64,000 nucleotides of DNA from SZAS-103 sp038226665 (GTDB taxonomy: Bacteria > Pseudomonadota > Gammaproteobacteria > Xanthomonadales > Xanthomonadaceae), in NCBI GenBank assembly GCA_038226665.1, contig JBBRQI010000015.1:1-64000 (forward strand), given 5' to 3'. Both the position numbers and the translations under genes were made by a program. Within the stretch, counting starts at the first letter, position 1, and each line of letters starts with the position of its first letter. Below the pieces are notes generated by a model, which was not told the DNA's origin, searched no databases, and worked only from the letters and a program-made list of their open reading frames with translations. This document shows positions 42,267 through 51,437 of the stretch, piece by piece.

Positions 42267-43784
42267 CTATGCCGCAACCGGCGCGCTGCGCCGATCCATC
42301 TGTCGATAGCCAACTGCCTCAGACAAATGCTGGGTCGTGATCGCATCGCTGCCCGCGAGGTCGGCGATCGTGCGCGCCATGCGCAGGATGCGGTGAGTGC
42401 CGCGCGCGGACAGTTGCAATGCATCGATCGCGCGTTCCAGCAGTGATTGATCCGATGGCGTAAGCCTGCAGATGCGTTCGGTTTCGCGCTGGCCAAGACG
42501 CGCGTTGGATTTTCCGTTGCGACGCAACTGGATTTCATGCGCGCGGATCACGCGTTCGCGCACGACGGCGGACGATTCGCCCTGCGGCGCATCGGGCCGC
42601 AATTCGCCATGCGCCAAACGCGGCACGCTCACGTGCAAGTCGATCCGATCGAGTAATGGGCCAGACAATTTTGCGCGATAGCGCGCGATCTGTTCGCCGG
42701 TGCAACGGCAACGTCCCGATGCATCACCGGCCCATCCACAGGGACAAGGATTCATAGCGGCGACGAGTTGGAAGCGCGCCGGGAATTCCGCCTGCCGTGC
42801 CGCGCGTGAAATACTCACGCGACCCGATTCCATCGGCTCGCGCAACACGTCAAGTGTGTGCCGATCCCACTCCGCAAGCTCGTCCAGAAACAACACGCCA
42901 TGATGTGCGAGCGAGATTTCGCCAGGACGCGGATCAGCGCCGCCGCCAACCAGTGCGACCGCGCTCGCGGTGTGATGCGGCGAGCGATACGGCCGCTGCT
43001 TCCAGCGCGCGAGATCGACGCCGCGTCCGCTGACCGATCCGATCGCCGCTGTCTCCAGTGCTTCGGCTTCGAGCATCGGCGGCAGGATTCCCGGCAGCCG
43101 TGTTGCGAGGAGTGTTTTTCCGCAGCCTGGCGGCCCGATCAGCAAAAGATGATGGCTTCCAGCCGCAGCGATTTCGAGCGCGCGGCGCGCATGCGCCTGA
43201 CCGCGCACATCGGCGAGGTCGGGGCCGTCATGGATTTCGATGACCGGTTCCGCCAATGCGTCGGGCAATCCTCTCACACCCTGCAGGTACGCGCAGATTT
43301 CGAGCAGCGTGCGTGCAGTGCGCGCATCGACGCCCGACACCAGCGCTGCCTCGGCGCCATTGGCGCGCGGCACGAACATGGTGCGGCCGTCTGCGGTCGC
43401 GGCGATTGCGGCAGGCAACACGCCATCGACCGCATGCAGTTCACCGGTGAGCGCGAGTTCGCCGAGGAATTCGCAGCGCGCGAGTTGCTCCATCGGGATC
43501 TGCCCCGATGCGGCGAGGATGCCAAGCGCAATCGGCAGGTCGAAACGCGCGCCGTCTTTCGGGAGATCCGCAGGCGCGAGATTCACCGTGATGCGCCGCT
43601 GCGGAAATTCCAGCTGCGCGTTCTGGATTGCCGCGCGCACGCGATCCTTGCTTTCGCGCACCGCCGCTTCGGGCAGGCCGACGATCGTCATCACCGGCAG
43701 CCCGCCGGACAGATGCACCTCGACCCGCACCGCGGGCGCGCGCACGCCGTCACGCGCGCGGCTGTGGACCAGCGCCAGGCTCAT
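42267..43784 (-). CDS. comM: ComM/YifB-family Mg-chelatase-like AAA+ ATPase
   Basis: ComM is a hexameric branch-migration helicase that extends heteroduplex during natural transformation. The 505-aa protein has a Lon-like N-terminal domain (VGLPEAAVRESKDRVRAAIQ), Walker A GPPGCGKT (217-224), Walker B region HGVLFLDELAEW, a cysteine cluster CPCGWAGDASGRCRCT and an Mg-chelatase C-terminal domain (LSARGTHRILRMARTIADLA). Adjacency to ubiK matches other Xanthomonadales. Its presence suggests the lineage can integrate transforming DNA. Confidence 0.93.
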   Translation of the reverse strand: MSLALVHSRARDGVRAPAVRVEVHLSGGLPVMTIVGLPEAAVRESKDRVRAAIQNAQLEFPQRRITVNLAPADLPKDGARFDLPIALGILAASGQIPMEQLARCEFLGELALTGELHAVDGVLPAAIAATADGRTMFVPRANGAEAALVSGVDARTARTLLEICAYLQGVRGLPDALAEPVIEIHDGPDLADVRGQAHARRALEIAAAGSHHLLLIGPPGCGKTLLATRLPGILPPMLEAEALETAAIGSVSGRGVDLARWKQRPYRSPHHTASAVALVGGGADPRPGEISLAHHGVLFLDELAEWDRHTLDVLREPMESGRVSISRAARQAEFPARFQLVAAMNPCPCGWAGDASGRCRCTGEQIARYRAKLSGPLLDRIDLHVSVPRLAHGELRPDAPQGESSAVVRERVIRAHEIQLRRNGKSNARLGQRETERICRLTPSDQSLLERAIDALQLSARGTHRILRMARTIADLAGSDAITTQHLSEAVGYRQMDRRSAPVAA

Positions 43785-43803
43785 CGTCGGTGGCCGCGCA
43801 GGC

Positions 43804-44070
43804 TTAGTGGTTCGGGCCGGTCAGCGCATCCAGCCGCGCCTCGACCAGCATCAGCATGTTCTCGATGAGTTCGAGCTTCTCGCGCGTGCGCAATAGCACC
43901 GCGCGCTGCACGTCGAATTCCTCGCGTGTAACGAGATCGAGTCTGCCGAGCCCAACCTGCAACGTCGAGCGGAAATGCTGGTGCAGGTCGCCCGCAGCTT
44001 CACGAGCACCGGGCGGCACGAGGTCGTTCAGGCGGCGAGCGAGGTCGTCGATGGATTTCAGGTCGATCAT
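43804..44070 (-). CDS. ubiK: Ubiquinone biosynthesis accessory factor UbiK
   Basis: UbiK (YqiC) is a small trimeric helical protein that works with UbiJ in aerobic ubiquinone synthesis. The 88-aa product matches BMFP: IDDLARRLNDLVPPGAREAA, then FDVQRAVLLRTREKLELIE followed by a C-terminal coiled coil. It lies just upstream of comM on the same strand and is divergent from glnK. Confidence 0.92.
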   Translation of the reverse strand: MIDLKSIDDLARRLNDLVPPGAREAAGDLHQHFRSTLQVGLGRLDLVTREEFDVQRAVLLRTREKLELIENMLMLVEARLDALTGPNH

Positions 44071-44147
44071 GGTGTTCCCCTTTGGTTGCCGGATTCCAGT
44101 CTCGCCCTGGCGCGGTGGCCGCGCCGTCGGAGTAACCGGCGATGTCT

Positions 44148-44165
44148 TGTAGGAATATTCCTACA
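44148..44165. promoter_or_regulatory. 18-bp perfect palindrome between ubiK and glnK, RcsAB/NarL-box-like
   Basis: TGTAGGAATATTCCTACA is perfectly self-complementary. Its core TAGGAATATTCCTA differs by one base from the enterobacterial RcsAB consensus TAAGAATATTCCTA, the type of site bound by NarL/LuxR-class response regulators. It lies 120 bases before glnK and 78 before ubiK in an otherwise G+C-rich gap. The cognate regulator is unknown. Confidence 0.6.
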
Positions 44166-44284
44166 TTCGCATGAACGCCGCATGTCGAATCCGGATGACG
44201 GTCGCCGCTTGGCACCCGCAATCCGTTGCCGCGCGCATGCCGCTACACTCCCATGACAAGCCGCCGCGCAACGGAGCGCCTCGC

Positions 44285-44623
44285 ATGAAAATGGTCATGG
44301 CCATCATCAAGCCGTTCAAGCTCGACGACGTGCGCGAGGCGCTGTCCGAGGCCGGCGTCAACGGCATCACCGCGACCGAGGTCAAGGGTTTCGGCCGCCA
44401 GAAAGGCCACACCGAGCTTTACCGCGGCGCGGAATACGTCGTCGATTTCCTGCCCAAGATCAAGCTCGAAGTCGCCGTCGCCGACGACCAGGCCGAGCGC
44501 GTCGTCGAGGCGATCATGCAAGCCGCCGGCACCGGCAAGATCGGCGACGGCAAGATCTTCGTGTACGACCTTGATCGCGTCGTGCGCATCCGCACGGGGG
44601 AACTGGACGGCGATGCCTTGTAG
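44285..44623 (+). CDS. glnK: P-II nitrogen regulatory protein
   Basis: P-II proteins sense glutamine and 2-oxoglutarate and regulate NtrB, glutamine synthetase adenylylation and ammonium channels. The 112-aa product has the uridylylated T-loop tyrosine Y51 in ELYRGAEYVVDFLPK, the B-loop TGKIGDGKIFV and the C-loop VVRIRTGELDGDAL. The start at 44285 matches MKMVMAIIKPF. In related genomes glnK is next to amtB; here a LysM protein gene follows instead, so it could equally be called glnB. Confidence 0.93.
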   Translation: MKMVMAIIKPFKLDDVREALSEAGVNGITATEVKGFGRQKGHTELYRGAEYVVDFLPKIKLEVAVADDQAERVVEAIMQAAGTGKIGDGKIFVYDLDRVVRIRTGELDGDAL

Positions 44624-44833
44624 GGGCGCTCCTGCGGGGTGGCGGATAGCGCTGACCGTGGGAAGGCACGGATCGGGCCATCTGCGGCATTTCCGGTCGC
44701 TTCAAAACTGAACCAAGTCTGCGCCGTGCAGCGCGTGAGCGGCTGTGTGAGCGTAACTACGCAAATCTTAATATTTCGATGGCAGCCTTTCGACTAAGGT
44801 GGCTGCCGTACCCACCGTCCGGGAGACCCGTTC

Positions 44834-45148
44834 ATGAACACGCCCCCCAACAAACCCGAGTTTTCCAACGTGCAAGGCAGCGTCACGAGCACCGAGCAGA
44901 TCGAGCAGAAAGCCGACTTCAGCAACGTGCAGTCCAAAGTTGCTTCGACCGAGGAAATCATCGGCGGCAGCATCGGCGAACAGTCCTACACGGTCGTCAA
45001 GGGCGACACGCTTTCCCACATCGCCAAACAGTTCTACGGCAAGGCCGGTCATTGGCACGCAATCTTCGAGGCCAACCGCGACCTGCTCCAGGACCCGGAC
45101 AAGATCTTCCCGGGCCAGGTGCTGAAGATTCCTGCGGACAAGGACTAG
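44834..45148 (+). CDS. LysM-domain protein
   Basis: The 104-aa protein has one C-terminal LysM domain (SYTVVKGDTLSHIAKQFYGK to FPGQVLKIPA), which binds peptidoglycan sugars, and no signal peptide, as in the YgaU/Kbp group. The N-terminal half has a duplicated motif: FSNVQGSVTSTEQIEQKAD followed by FSNVQSKVASTEEI. A BON domain is absent. It is followed by a lipoprotein gene on the same strand. The role is unknown. Confidence 0.85.
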   Translation: MNTPPNKPEFSNVQGSVTSTEQIEQKADFSNVQSKVASTEEIIGGSIGEQSYTVVKGDTLSHIAKQFYGKAGHWHAIFEANRDLLQDPDKIFPGQVLKIPADKD

Positions 45149-45208
45149 GCCGATCCGGTCGAATCCGCATCCTGTCTTGTCTCCCTCCATTCCGCTCAGG
45201 AGTAACCC

Positions 45209-45700
45209 ATGAACAATCGACCCCATGACGCCCTTGCCGTTGCTCTGATTGCGGCGCTGGCACTGGCTGGCTGCAACAAGAAGGAAGAAGCAGCCCCGAT
45301 TCCGCCGCCGGTCGTCCAGGCGCCTGCCTCAATTCCGGCATCCACTCCCGCGCCGACCGGCACCGTCTCGATCGTCAGCGTCGACATTGGCAATGGCGTC
45401 GCCGCCAACGCAAAACTTGCTGTTCCCGCCGGAGCGTTCGACAGGAAGGACACCATCCATGCGGTGGTCTCCACCGCCACCAGCGATCCGGCCGCCAAAG
45501 TCCCGGGCAAGCTGGGTGTCAAGTGGACCTATCAGGATGGTCAGGTGGTCAACGAGGAAACCCGCAACATTGACTTCACCGGCAGCGGTACGACTGACTT
45601 CCAGATCAGCAAGCCCGACGGCTGGCCGGCCGGCAAGTACAAGGTCGAAGTCTCCCTCGACGGCAACGTGGTGCAGAGCAAGGATTTCGAGGTGAAGTAA
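45209..45700 (+). CDS. Hypothetical lipoprotein
   Basis: The 163-aa product has a clear lipoprotein signal (ALAVALIAALALAGC, Cys at about 22), a proline-rich spacer (APIPPPVVQAPASIPASTPA) and a beta-sandwich-like domain (TVSIVSVDIGNGV, IHAVVSTAT, KVEVSLDGNVVQSKDFEVK). I do not recognise a named family. AGGAG precedes the ATG. A strong terminator follows, so it ends the LysM transcript. Confidence 0.82.
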   Translation: MNNRPHDALAVALIAALALAGCNKKEEAAPIPPPVVQAPASIPASTPAPTGTVSIVSVDIGNGVAANAKLAVPAGAFDRKDTIHAVVSTATSDPAAKVPGKLGVKWTYQDGQVVNEETRNIDFTGSGTTDFQISKPDGWPAGKYKVEVSLDGNVVQSKDFEVK

Positions 45701-45724
45701 GACGCGGGCAACCGTCACGCATGA

Positions 45725-45756
45725 CAAGGGCGCGGAGTGATCCGCGCCCTTTGTTT
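45725..45756 (+). terminator. Intrinsic terminator after the lipoprotein gene
   Basis: AAGGGCGCGGA and TCCGCGCCCTT form an 11-base perfect stem around GTGA, followed by TGTTTTGTT. It ends the LysM-lipoprotein transcript. Confidence 0.9.
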
Positions 45757-46010
45757 TGTTGATCGGTCGGCGCGGCGGTTGCGCGACATCAGTGAGGCTG
45801 GCGAGACCGTGGCTCGAAATCGCGCTCGTCGATGAAAAGCGCGTGGTCGGGTTGATTGAAGACACGAGCTCGTGATCAGTGACGACAATGACATTCCTCC
45901 GCGACAGCAGGCCATGATGGCGAGGCAGCGGTGCACGATGCAGTCATCTCTGCCATCCATCCGATGGGCGCAGGTGTCATTGCTTGAGTGCGTGGGCGCT
46001 GGCCGCCAGA

Positions 46011-48488
46011 ATGCAGGCAATGGAACAGCCGATGGACGAATCGACACGCATATTGGGCGGCACCACGACGGCAGCGGGCGAGCTCGTCAGCGGTTCGCGG
46101 ATCGGCGCATGGCGGGTGCTGCGGGTGATCGGGCGCGGCGGCATGGGCGAGGTGTATCTCGGCGAGCGCGCGGATGCGAGCTTCGACAAGCAGGTCGCGA
46201 TCAAGCTCGTGCAGGGCGCGATGACGCCGGCCGCGCATGCACGCTTCGATGCCGAAAAGCAGGCCTTGGCGCGACTCGAGCATCCGCACATCGCGCGCCT
46301 GATCGACGCCGGCGAGACCGAACGCGGCTGGCCGTATCTGGTGATGGAATACGTCGACGGCATGCCGATCGATCTTTATCTCGCCGACAAGGACGTCGAC
46401 GTCGTGCTCGCGATCTTCCTGCAGGTCTGCGAGGCCGCCGCGTACGCGCACCGGCAGCTCGTGCTGCACCGGGACATCAAGCCGAACAACATCCTTGTCG
46501 ATGGCGACGGCGACGTGAAGTTGCTGGATTTCGGCATCGCCAAGCTCCTCCAGTCCACCGAGACCGCCGAGGAATCGCGCACGGTCGAGCGTGCCTACAC
46601 GCCCGAATACGCGAGCCCGGAACAGGTGTTCGGCCGGCCGATCGGCGTCGCCAGCGACATCTACTCGCTCGGCGTCCTCTTGTACCGGCTGCTGACCGGG
46701 GTTTCGCCGTATCGCTTCAATGCCGTCGATACCGCCGCGCTCGTGCACGCGCTCGGCGACGACACCCTCGTCGCACCCAGTCGCGCGATCCTCGGCGACA
46801 ACACCATCCAGGCTGGAAGCACGCACCGCCGCCGCTCGCGCCTGCTGGCTGGCGACCTCGATACCATCGCACGCAAGGCGCTGAACAAGCAGCCGGAGCG
46901 CCGCTATGCGACGGTCGACGCGTTCGCCGAGGACATCCGCCGCCATATCGCGCACGAGCCGATCCGCGCGCAGCCCGACTCGCTGCACTATCGCGCCGGC
47001 AAGTTCCTGCGCCGCAACGTGATCGGTGTCGCGGCGACGATCGCGGTGTCGCTGGCGCTGGTCGGCGGCCTCGTTGCCAGCCTGTGGCAGGCGCATCTGG
47101 CCAACGAGCAACGCATCCTCGCCGATCGACGCTTCGAGGATGTGCGTGGCCTGGCGCATTCGATGATCTTCGACCTGCACGATGAACTCGTGAAGTTGCC
47201 GGGCTCGACCAAGGCGCGCGGTATGCTCGTGCACGAAGCTCTCGCTTACCTGCAGCGTCTCGGCGGCGACAGGGACGCGCCGCCCGCGCTGAACCGCGAA
47301 CTTGCGAGCGCCTGGATGCGCGTCGGCGACGTGCAGGGAGGATCCGGCGTCTCCAACCTCGGCGATCTCGAGGGCGCGATGAAAAGCTACGTGCAGGCGC
47401 GACAACACGCCGAAGCCTTGATACGGTCATTGCCTGCCGACATCGCCGCGCGCAGGCTGCACGCGCAAATCCTGCTGCACCAGGCCGATGCGCTCTACCA
47501 GGGCAACGTGTTGGACAAGTCGGAACAGATCTACCGGCAGGCGCTGGCGGAATGGACTGCACTGGCGAAAGAGAAAGCGCCGCAGGCGACACTCGGCATC
47601 GCCCGTTCGCTGGACGGATTGGGCGACGTGATGTTCTGGACCAACAAGCTCGATGCCGCGCTCGTGATCTACACGCAGGCGCAGGCGACGATCGAGAACG
47701 GCGGGCCGGACAAGGACCCGCGAACCTACGCACTCTTCATCAGCCAGACCGAACAGCAACGCGGCAACACCCAGGGCTGGCTCGGCCATCCGCAACAGGC
47801 GCGGACGCTGATGATGCAAGGCATCGTGCGCTTGCAGGCATTGCAGAAGACGTATCCCGACGATACGTCGATCGACCATGCACTCGCGATCGCATGGATG
47901 GAGCTTGGCGGGAACATGGACGACCTTCCCGACAAGCAGCCGATGCTCAACGCATACACAAGCGCACGCGATGCATCCGCGCGACTGGCGGCAGCCGATT
48001 CGGCCGACGTGCGCGCGAAGATCCAGCTCGCGCTCAGCGAGCAGAAACTCGGCGATGCGTATTTCGAGATGAAGCATTATGACGAGGCGCTGGCGCGTTT
48101 CCGCGTTGCACTTGCGAGCGAGCAGGACGTGACGCGTCTGGATGCGCGCAACCAGACGGTGCGCCAAGACATGGCCATGAGCTGGTACGACATCGCCTCG
48201 GTCATGCACGAAACCCATCGGCATGACGAAGCACTCGCAGCCTACAAGCAGGCCCTCGCGTTGCGGCAGGCATTGGTTGCGCAGGCGCCGAAAGCCGCGA
48301 TGCTGCGTCGCGATGTCGCGGTCGTGTACGACGGCATCGCCGATGAGGATTCCGACCACGCCGAATCGTGCCGAGACTGGATCGCCAGCGACGATGCCTG
48401 GCAGGCCCTGGTCAAGGAAGGCAGTGCGCCGCCATCGGACCGGCCGGACATTGCCCGCGTGCATCAACACGCCGCCGCTTGTCGTTGA
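46011..48488 (+). CDS. Membrane Ser/Thr protein kinase with C-terminal TPR-like region
   Basis: The 825-aa protein has a Hanks-type kinase domain: GRGGMGEVY loop, VAIK (K65), HRDIKPNN (D155), DFG (D173) and the APE-equivalent YASPEQ. A juxtamembrane basic patch (FLRRN) and one membrane helix (VIGVAATIAVSLALVGGLVA, near 345) follow, and then about 450 residues of helical repeats resembling TPRs. It should sense or scaffold on the outer side and phosphorylate cytoplasmic targets. Several close start codons exist (45984, 46011, 46020, 46032). No partner phosphatase gene is near. It converges on speE. Confidence 0.9.
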   Translation: MQAMEQPMDESTRILGGTTTAAGELVSGSRIGAWRVLRVIGRGGMGEVYLGERADASFDKQVAIKLVQGAMTPAAHARFDAEKQALARLEHPHIARLIDAGETERGWPYLVMEYVDGMPIDLYLADKDVDVVLAIFLQVCEAAAYAHRQLVLHRDIKPNNILVDGDGDVKLLDFGIAKLLQSTETAEESRTVERAYTPEYASPEQVFGRPIGVASDIYSLGVLLYRLLTGVSPYRFNAVDTAALVHALGDDTLVAPSRAILGDNTIQAGSTHRRRSRLLAGDLDTIARKALNKQPERRYATVDAFAEDIRRHIAHEPIRAQPDSLHYRAGKFLRRNVIGVAATIAVSLALVGGLVASLWQAHLANEQRILADRRFEDVRGLAHSMIFDLHDELVKLPGSTKARGMLVHEALAYLQRLGGDRDAPPALNRELASAWMRVGDVQGGSGVSNLGDLEGAMKSYVQARQHAEALIRSLPADIAARRLHAQILLHQADALYQGNVLDKSEQIYRQALAEWTALAKEKAPQATLGIARSLDGLGDVMFWTNKLDAALVIYTQAQATIENGGPDKDPRTYALFISQTEQQRGNTQGWLGHPQQARTLMMQGIVRLQALQKTYPDDTSIDHALAIAWMELGGNMDDLPDKQPMLNAYTSARDASARLAAADSADVRAKIQLALSEQKLGDAYFEMKHYDEALARFRVALASEQDVTRLDARNQTVRQDMAMSWYDIASVMHETHRHDEALAAYKQALALRQALVAQAPKAAMLRRDVAVVYDGIADEDSDHAESCRDWIASDDAWQALVKEGSAPPSDRPDIARVHQHAAACR

Positions 48489-48495
48489 TCCATCC

Positions 48496-49356
48496 TCAGT
48501 CGCGCAAAGCCTCAGCCACGAACGGCGGTGTTGCGAGCGCGCCGCTATGCACGTCGGCTGTGTAGTACTTCGTCGCGAACGGTTTCGCTGCAGCTGCGTC
48601 CTTGCGGAACGAGGCAAGATCGCGCGACTGTTTCGAAGCGATCATGCAGCTCCACCAGCCGGTCGGATAGCAGGGTTGCGGGAAGGGAAGGATCTGGAAA
48701 TCACGGAAGCCCGCGTCGCGCATCGCTGCGCGCATGTCGAGGATCAGATGCATCAGCGCCAGCGGGCTTTCGCTTTGCTGCACAAGCAATCCGTCCGCTC
48801 GCAACGCCTTCAGGCAGTTCGCGTAGAAAGCGCGGTTGAACAGGCCTTCGGCCGGACCGACCGGATCTGTCGAATCGACGATGATCACGTCGATGCTTTC
48901 GGGCGCGGCATTCGCCATGAAAGCAATGCCATCGTCGAACATCACCGTCGCGCGCGGATCGTTGTTGGATTCGCACAGCTCGGGGAAATATTTCTCGGCC
49001 ATCCGCGTGACCTGCTCGTCGATGTCGCACTGCACTGCCGTGCGCACGCCCGGATGCCTGAGCACTTCGCGCAGCGTGCCGCAATCGCCGCCGCCGATGA
49101 TCACCACATCTTTCGGATCCGGATGGGTGAACAGCGGCGCGTGCGCCATCATCTCGTGGTAAAAAAAGTTGTCGCGCGTGGTCACCATCGTCGCGCCGTC
49201 GATCACCATCAGGTTGCCCCAGTCGGTGGTCTCGTAAATCTCGATCTTCTGGAACGGCGATTGCACTTCGTCGAGCTTGCGCTTGATGCGGAAGCCGATC
49301 GACGAGCCGGTGTGCGAGAAGTCCTCACGAAACCATGTTGATGAAGGTTGATTCAT
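48496..49356 (-). CDS. speE: Spermidine synthase (polyamine aminopropyltransferase)
   Basis: SpeE transfers an aminopropyl group from decarboxylated SAM to putrescine. The 286-aa protein has DNFFYHEMMAHAPLFTHPDP, the SAM-site glycine block VVIIGGGDCGTLREVLRH (cysteine where most have glycine), VQCDIDEQV, and the catalytic DSTDPVGPAEGLF. It is divergent from speA, the arginine decarboxylase that supplies the putrescine pathway, across 185 bases that should hold both promoters. Confidence 0.95.
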   Translation of the reverse strand: MNQPSSTWFREDFSHTGSSIGFRIKRKLDEVQSPFQKIEIYETTDWGNLMVIDGATMVTTRDNFFYHEMMAHAPLFTHPDPKDVVIIGGGDCGTLREVLRHPGVRTAVQCDIDEQVTRMAEKYFPELCESNNDPRATVMFDDGIAFMANAAPESIDVIIVDSTDPVGPAEGLFNRAFYANCLKALRADGLLVQQSESPLALMHLILDMRAAMRDAGFRDFQILPFPQPCYPTGWWSCMIASKQSRDLASFRKDAAAAKPFATKYYTADVHSGALATPPFVAEALRD

Positions 49357-49541
49357 GACGTTCGAAACCAGTGGATAGACGAGGCCACCATTGTACGGGA
49401 TGCCACTTTTCCGCTTGTGCTCACATCCTCGCGGGAATGACGTGGCCGGTATTTACAGAAGCTCCTTAGAACAAAGCCGTGCTTGAAATAGCACGGCAGT
49501 CCGCGAGCGCTACAATGCGCGCCTCGCCTGAGGAACCGCGC

Positions 49542-51431
49542 ATGTCCACCTGGAACACCGATCGCGCCCGCCGCACCTATTCCATCGCCCATTGGAGCGA
49601 AGGCTATTTCGACGTCGATGCGCGCGGTGACATCGTCGTGCGTCCGCACGGCGCGGATGGCGCAAGTATCGCGTTGCCTGAAGCAGTCGATCGCGCGCTC
49701 GCCAGCGGCATGCAGTTGCCGTTGCTGTTGCGCTTCTCCGACATCCTCGGCGATCGCCTGTGCAAGTTGCAGGGTGCGTTCGCGCGCGCGATGAGCGAAT
49801 GCGACTACAGCGGCGGCTACACCGCGATCTATCCGATCAAGGTCAACCAGCATTACGGCGTCGCCGGCGAACTGGCACGCCAGGGCGGCGAAGGATTTGG
49901 ACTTGAAGCAGGCTCGAAACCGGAATTGATGGCGGTGCTCGCGCTCGCGAAGCCCGGTAGCGTCATCGTCTGCAACGGCTACAAGGATCGCGAATACATC
50001 CGCCTCGCGCTGATCGGCCGCAAGCTCGGCCTGCAGACCTTCATCGTGATCGAGAAGCCGTCCGAGCTCGCGCACGTGATTGCCGAATCGAAAGCCATCG
50101 ATGTCGTGCCAGGCCTCGGGGTGCGCATGCGGCTCGCGTCGCTCGGCGCGGGCAAGTGGCAGAACTCCGGTGGCGACAAGGCGAAGTTCGGGTTGTCGCC
50201 TCGCCAGCTTGCCGATCTGATCGAACAATTGCGTGCGGCAGGTCTGGAGCGCAGCCTGGAGTTACTGCACTTCCACATGGGTTCGCAGATTTCCAATGTG
50301 CGTGACATTGCCAATGGCATGCGTGAAGCGACGCGCTACCTTGTCGAAGTCAGCAAGCTCGGCTGCGCGATCCGCTATATGGATGTCGGCGGCGGCCTCG
50401 GCGTGGATTACGAAGGCACGCGCTCGCGCAGCTTTTGTTCGATCAATTACGGGCTTGATCAATACGCGACCAACATCGTGCAGCCGCTCGCCGAAGCCTG
50501 CGCGCAATTCGGTCTTCCTCAACCCGTCGTGTTGACCGAATCCGGTCGCGCGCTCACCGCACACCACGCGGTGCTCGTCGCGAACGTCTCTGAAGTTGAG
50601 CGCGCGCCGGAAGGTTCGGTTCCGTCGCCGGAAGACGACGAGCCCAACGTGGTGCGTCATCTGCGCGAACTGCACGCCGAACTTGGCGAACGTCCCGCGC
50701 TCGAACTGTTCCACGAAGCGCAGCATCATCATGCGGAAGGCGTGACCTTGTACGCGCTCGGCCAGATCGGATTGACGGATCGCGCACGTATCGACGACCT
50801 GTTCTACGCGATCGCGCATGGCGTGCGCTCACGGCTGAGCTTCGACGAGAAGAGCCACCGCGCGGTGCTGGACGAACTTGATGAGCGGCTGGTAGACAAG
50901 TATTTTGTCAACTTCAGTGTGTTCGAGTCGGTACCCGACGTATGGGCGATCGACCAGGTGTTCCCGATCGCACCGGTAGCGCGATTGAACGAGGAGCCGA
51001 CGCGGCGTGGCGTGATCGCCGACCTGACCTGCGATTCCGACGGCCGCATCGATACCTACGTCGACGATGGCGCGCTCGATTCTTCCTTGCCGTTGCACTC
51101 ATTGCGCAACGGCGAGAGCTATCGGCTCGCGATCTTCATGGTCGGCGCGTACCAGGACACGCTCGGCGACATCCACAACCTGTTCGGCGACACCGACGCG
51201 GTCAATGTGCGGTTGACGAATGACGGCTATACGTTCGAGCGTTCGCGTCGTGGCGACACATCGGATGTGATGCTGGATTACGTCGGTTACGATCTCGCGA
51301 AGTTGCGCGCGGAATATCAGCAGAAGATTGCAGCAGCGCACTTGCCGGCTGATGTTGCGCGTGAACTCGGCGATGCGCTCGAAAAAGGATTGACGGGCTA
51401 TACCTATCTGGATGCGACGACGCTGGCATGA
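49542..51431 (+). CDS. speA: Biosynthetic arginine decarboxylase
   Basis: SpeA is a PLP enzyme decarboxylating arginine to agmatine, first step to putrescine and spermidine. The 629-aa protein has the PLP lysine in TAIYPIKVNQH (K100), GLEAGSKPELMAVLAL, the HFHMGSQISN and DVGGGLGVDYEG blocks, and the late VFESVPDVWAIDQVFPIAPV. ATG 49542 with AGGA upstream is the start. It is divergent from speE and ends six bases from the convergent SDR gene. Confidence 0.96.
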   Translation: MSTWNTDRARRTYSIAHWSEGYFDVDARGDIVVRPHGADGASIALPEAVDRALASGMQLPLLLRFSDILGDRLCKLQGAFARAMSECDYSGGYTAIYPIKVNQHYGVAGELARQGGEGFGLEAGSKPELMAVLALAKPGSVIVCNGYKDREYIRLALIGRKLGLQTFIVIEKPSELAHVIAESKAIDVVPGLGVRMRLASLGAGKWQNSGGDKAKFGLSPRQLADLIEQLRAAGLERSLELLHFHMGSQISNVRDIANGMREATRYLVEVSKLGCAIRYMDVGGGLGVDYEGTRSRSFCSINYGLDQYATNIVQPLAEACAQFGLPQPVVLTESGRALTAHHAVLVANVSEVERAPEGSVPSPEDDEPNVVRHLRELHAELGERPALELFHEAQHHHAEGVTLYALGQIGLTDRARIDDLFYAIAHGVRSRLSFDEKSHRAVLDELDERLVDKYFVNFSVFESVPDVWAIDQVFPIAPVARLNEEPTRRGVIADLTCDSDGRIDTYVDDGALDSSLPLHSLRNGESYRLAIFMVGAYQDTLGDIHNLFGDTDAVNVRLTNDGYTFERSRRGDTSDVMLDYVGYDLAKLRAEYQQKIAAAHLPADVARELGDALEKGLTGYTYLDATTLA

Positions 51432-51437
51432 CGCGCG

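Noticed and set aside
44205..44235. Sigma-54 promoter before glnK (TGGCAC ... TTGC)
   Set aside because: The elements are present but the spacing is five bases too long for a -24/-12 promoter.
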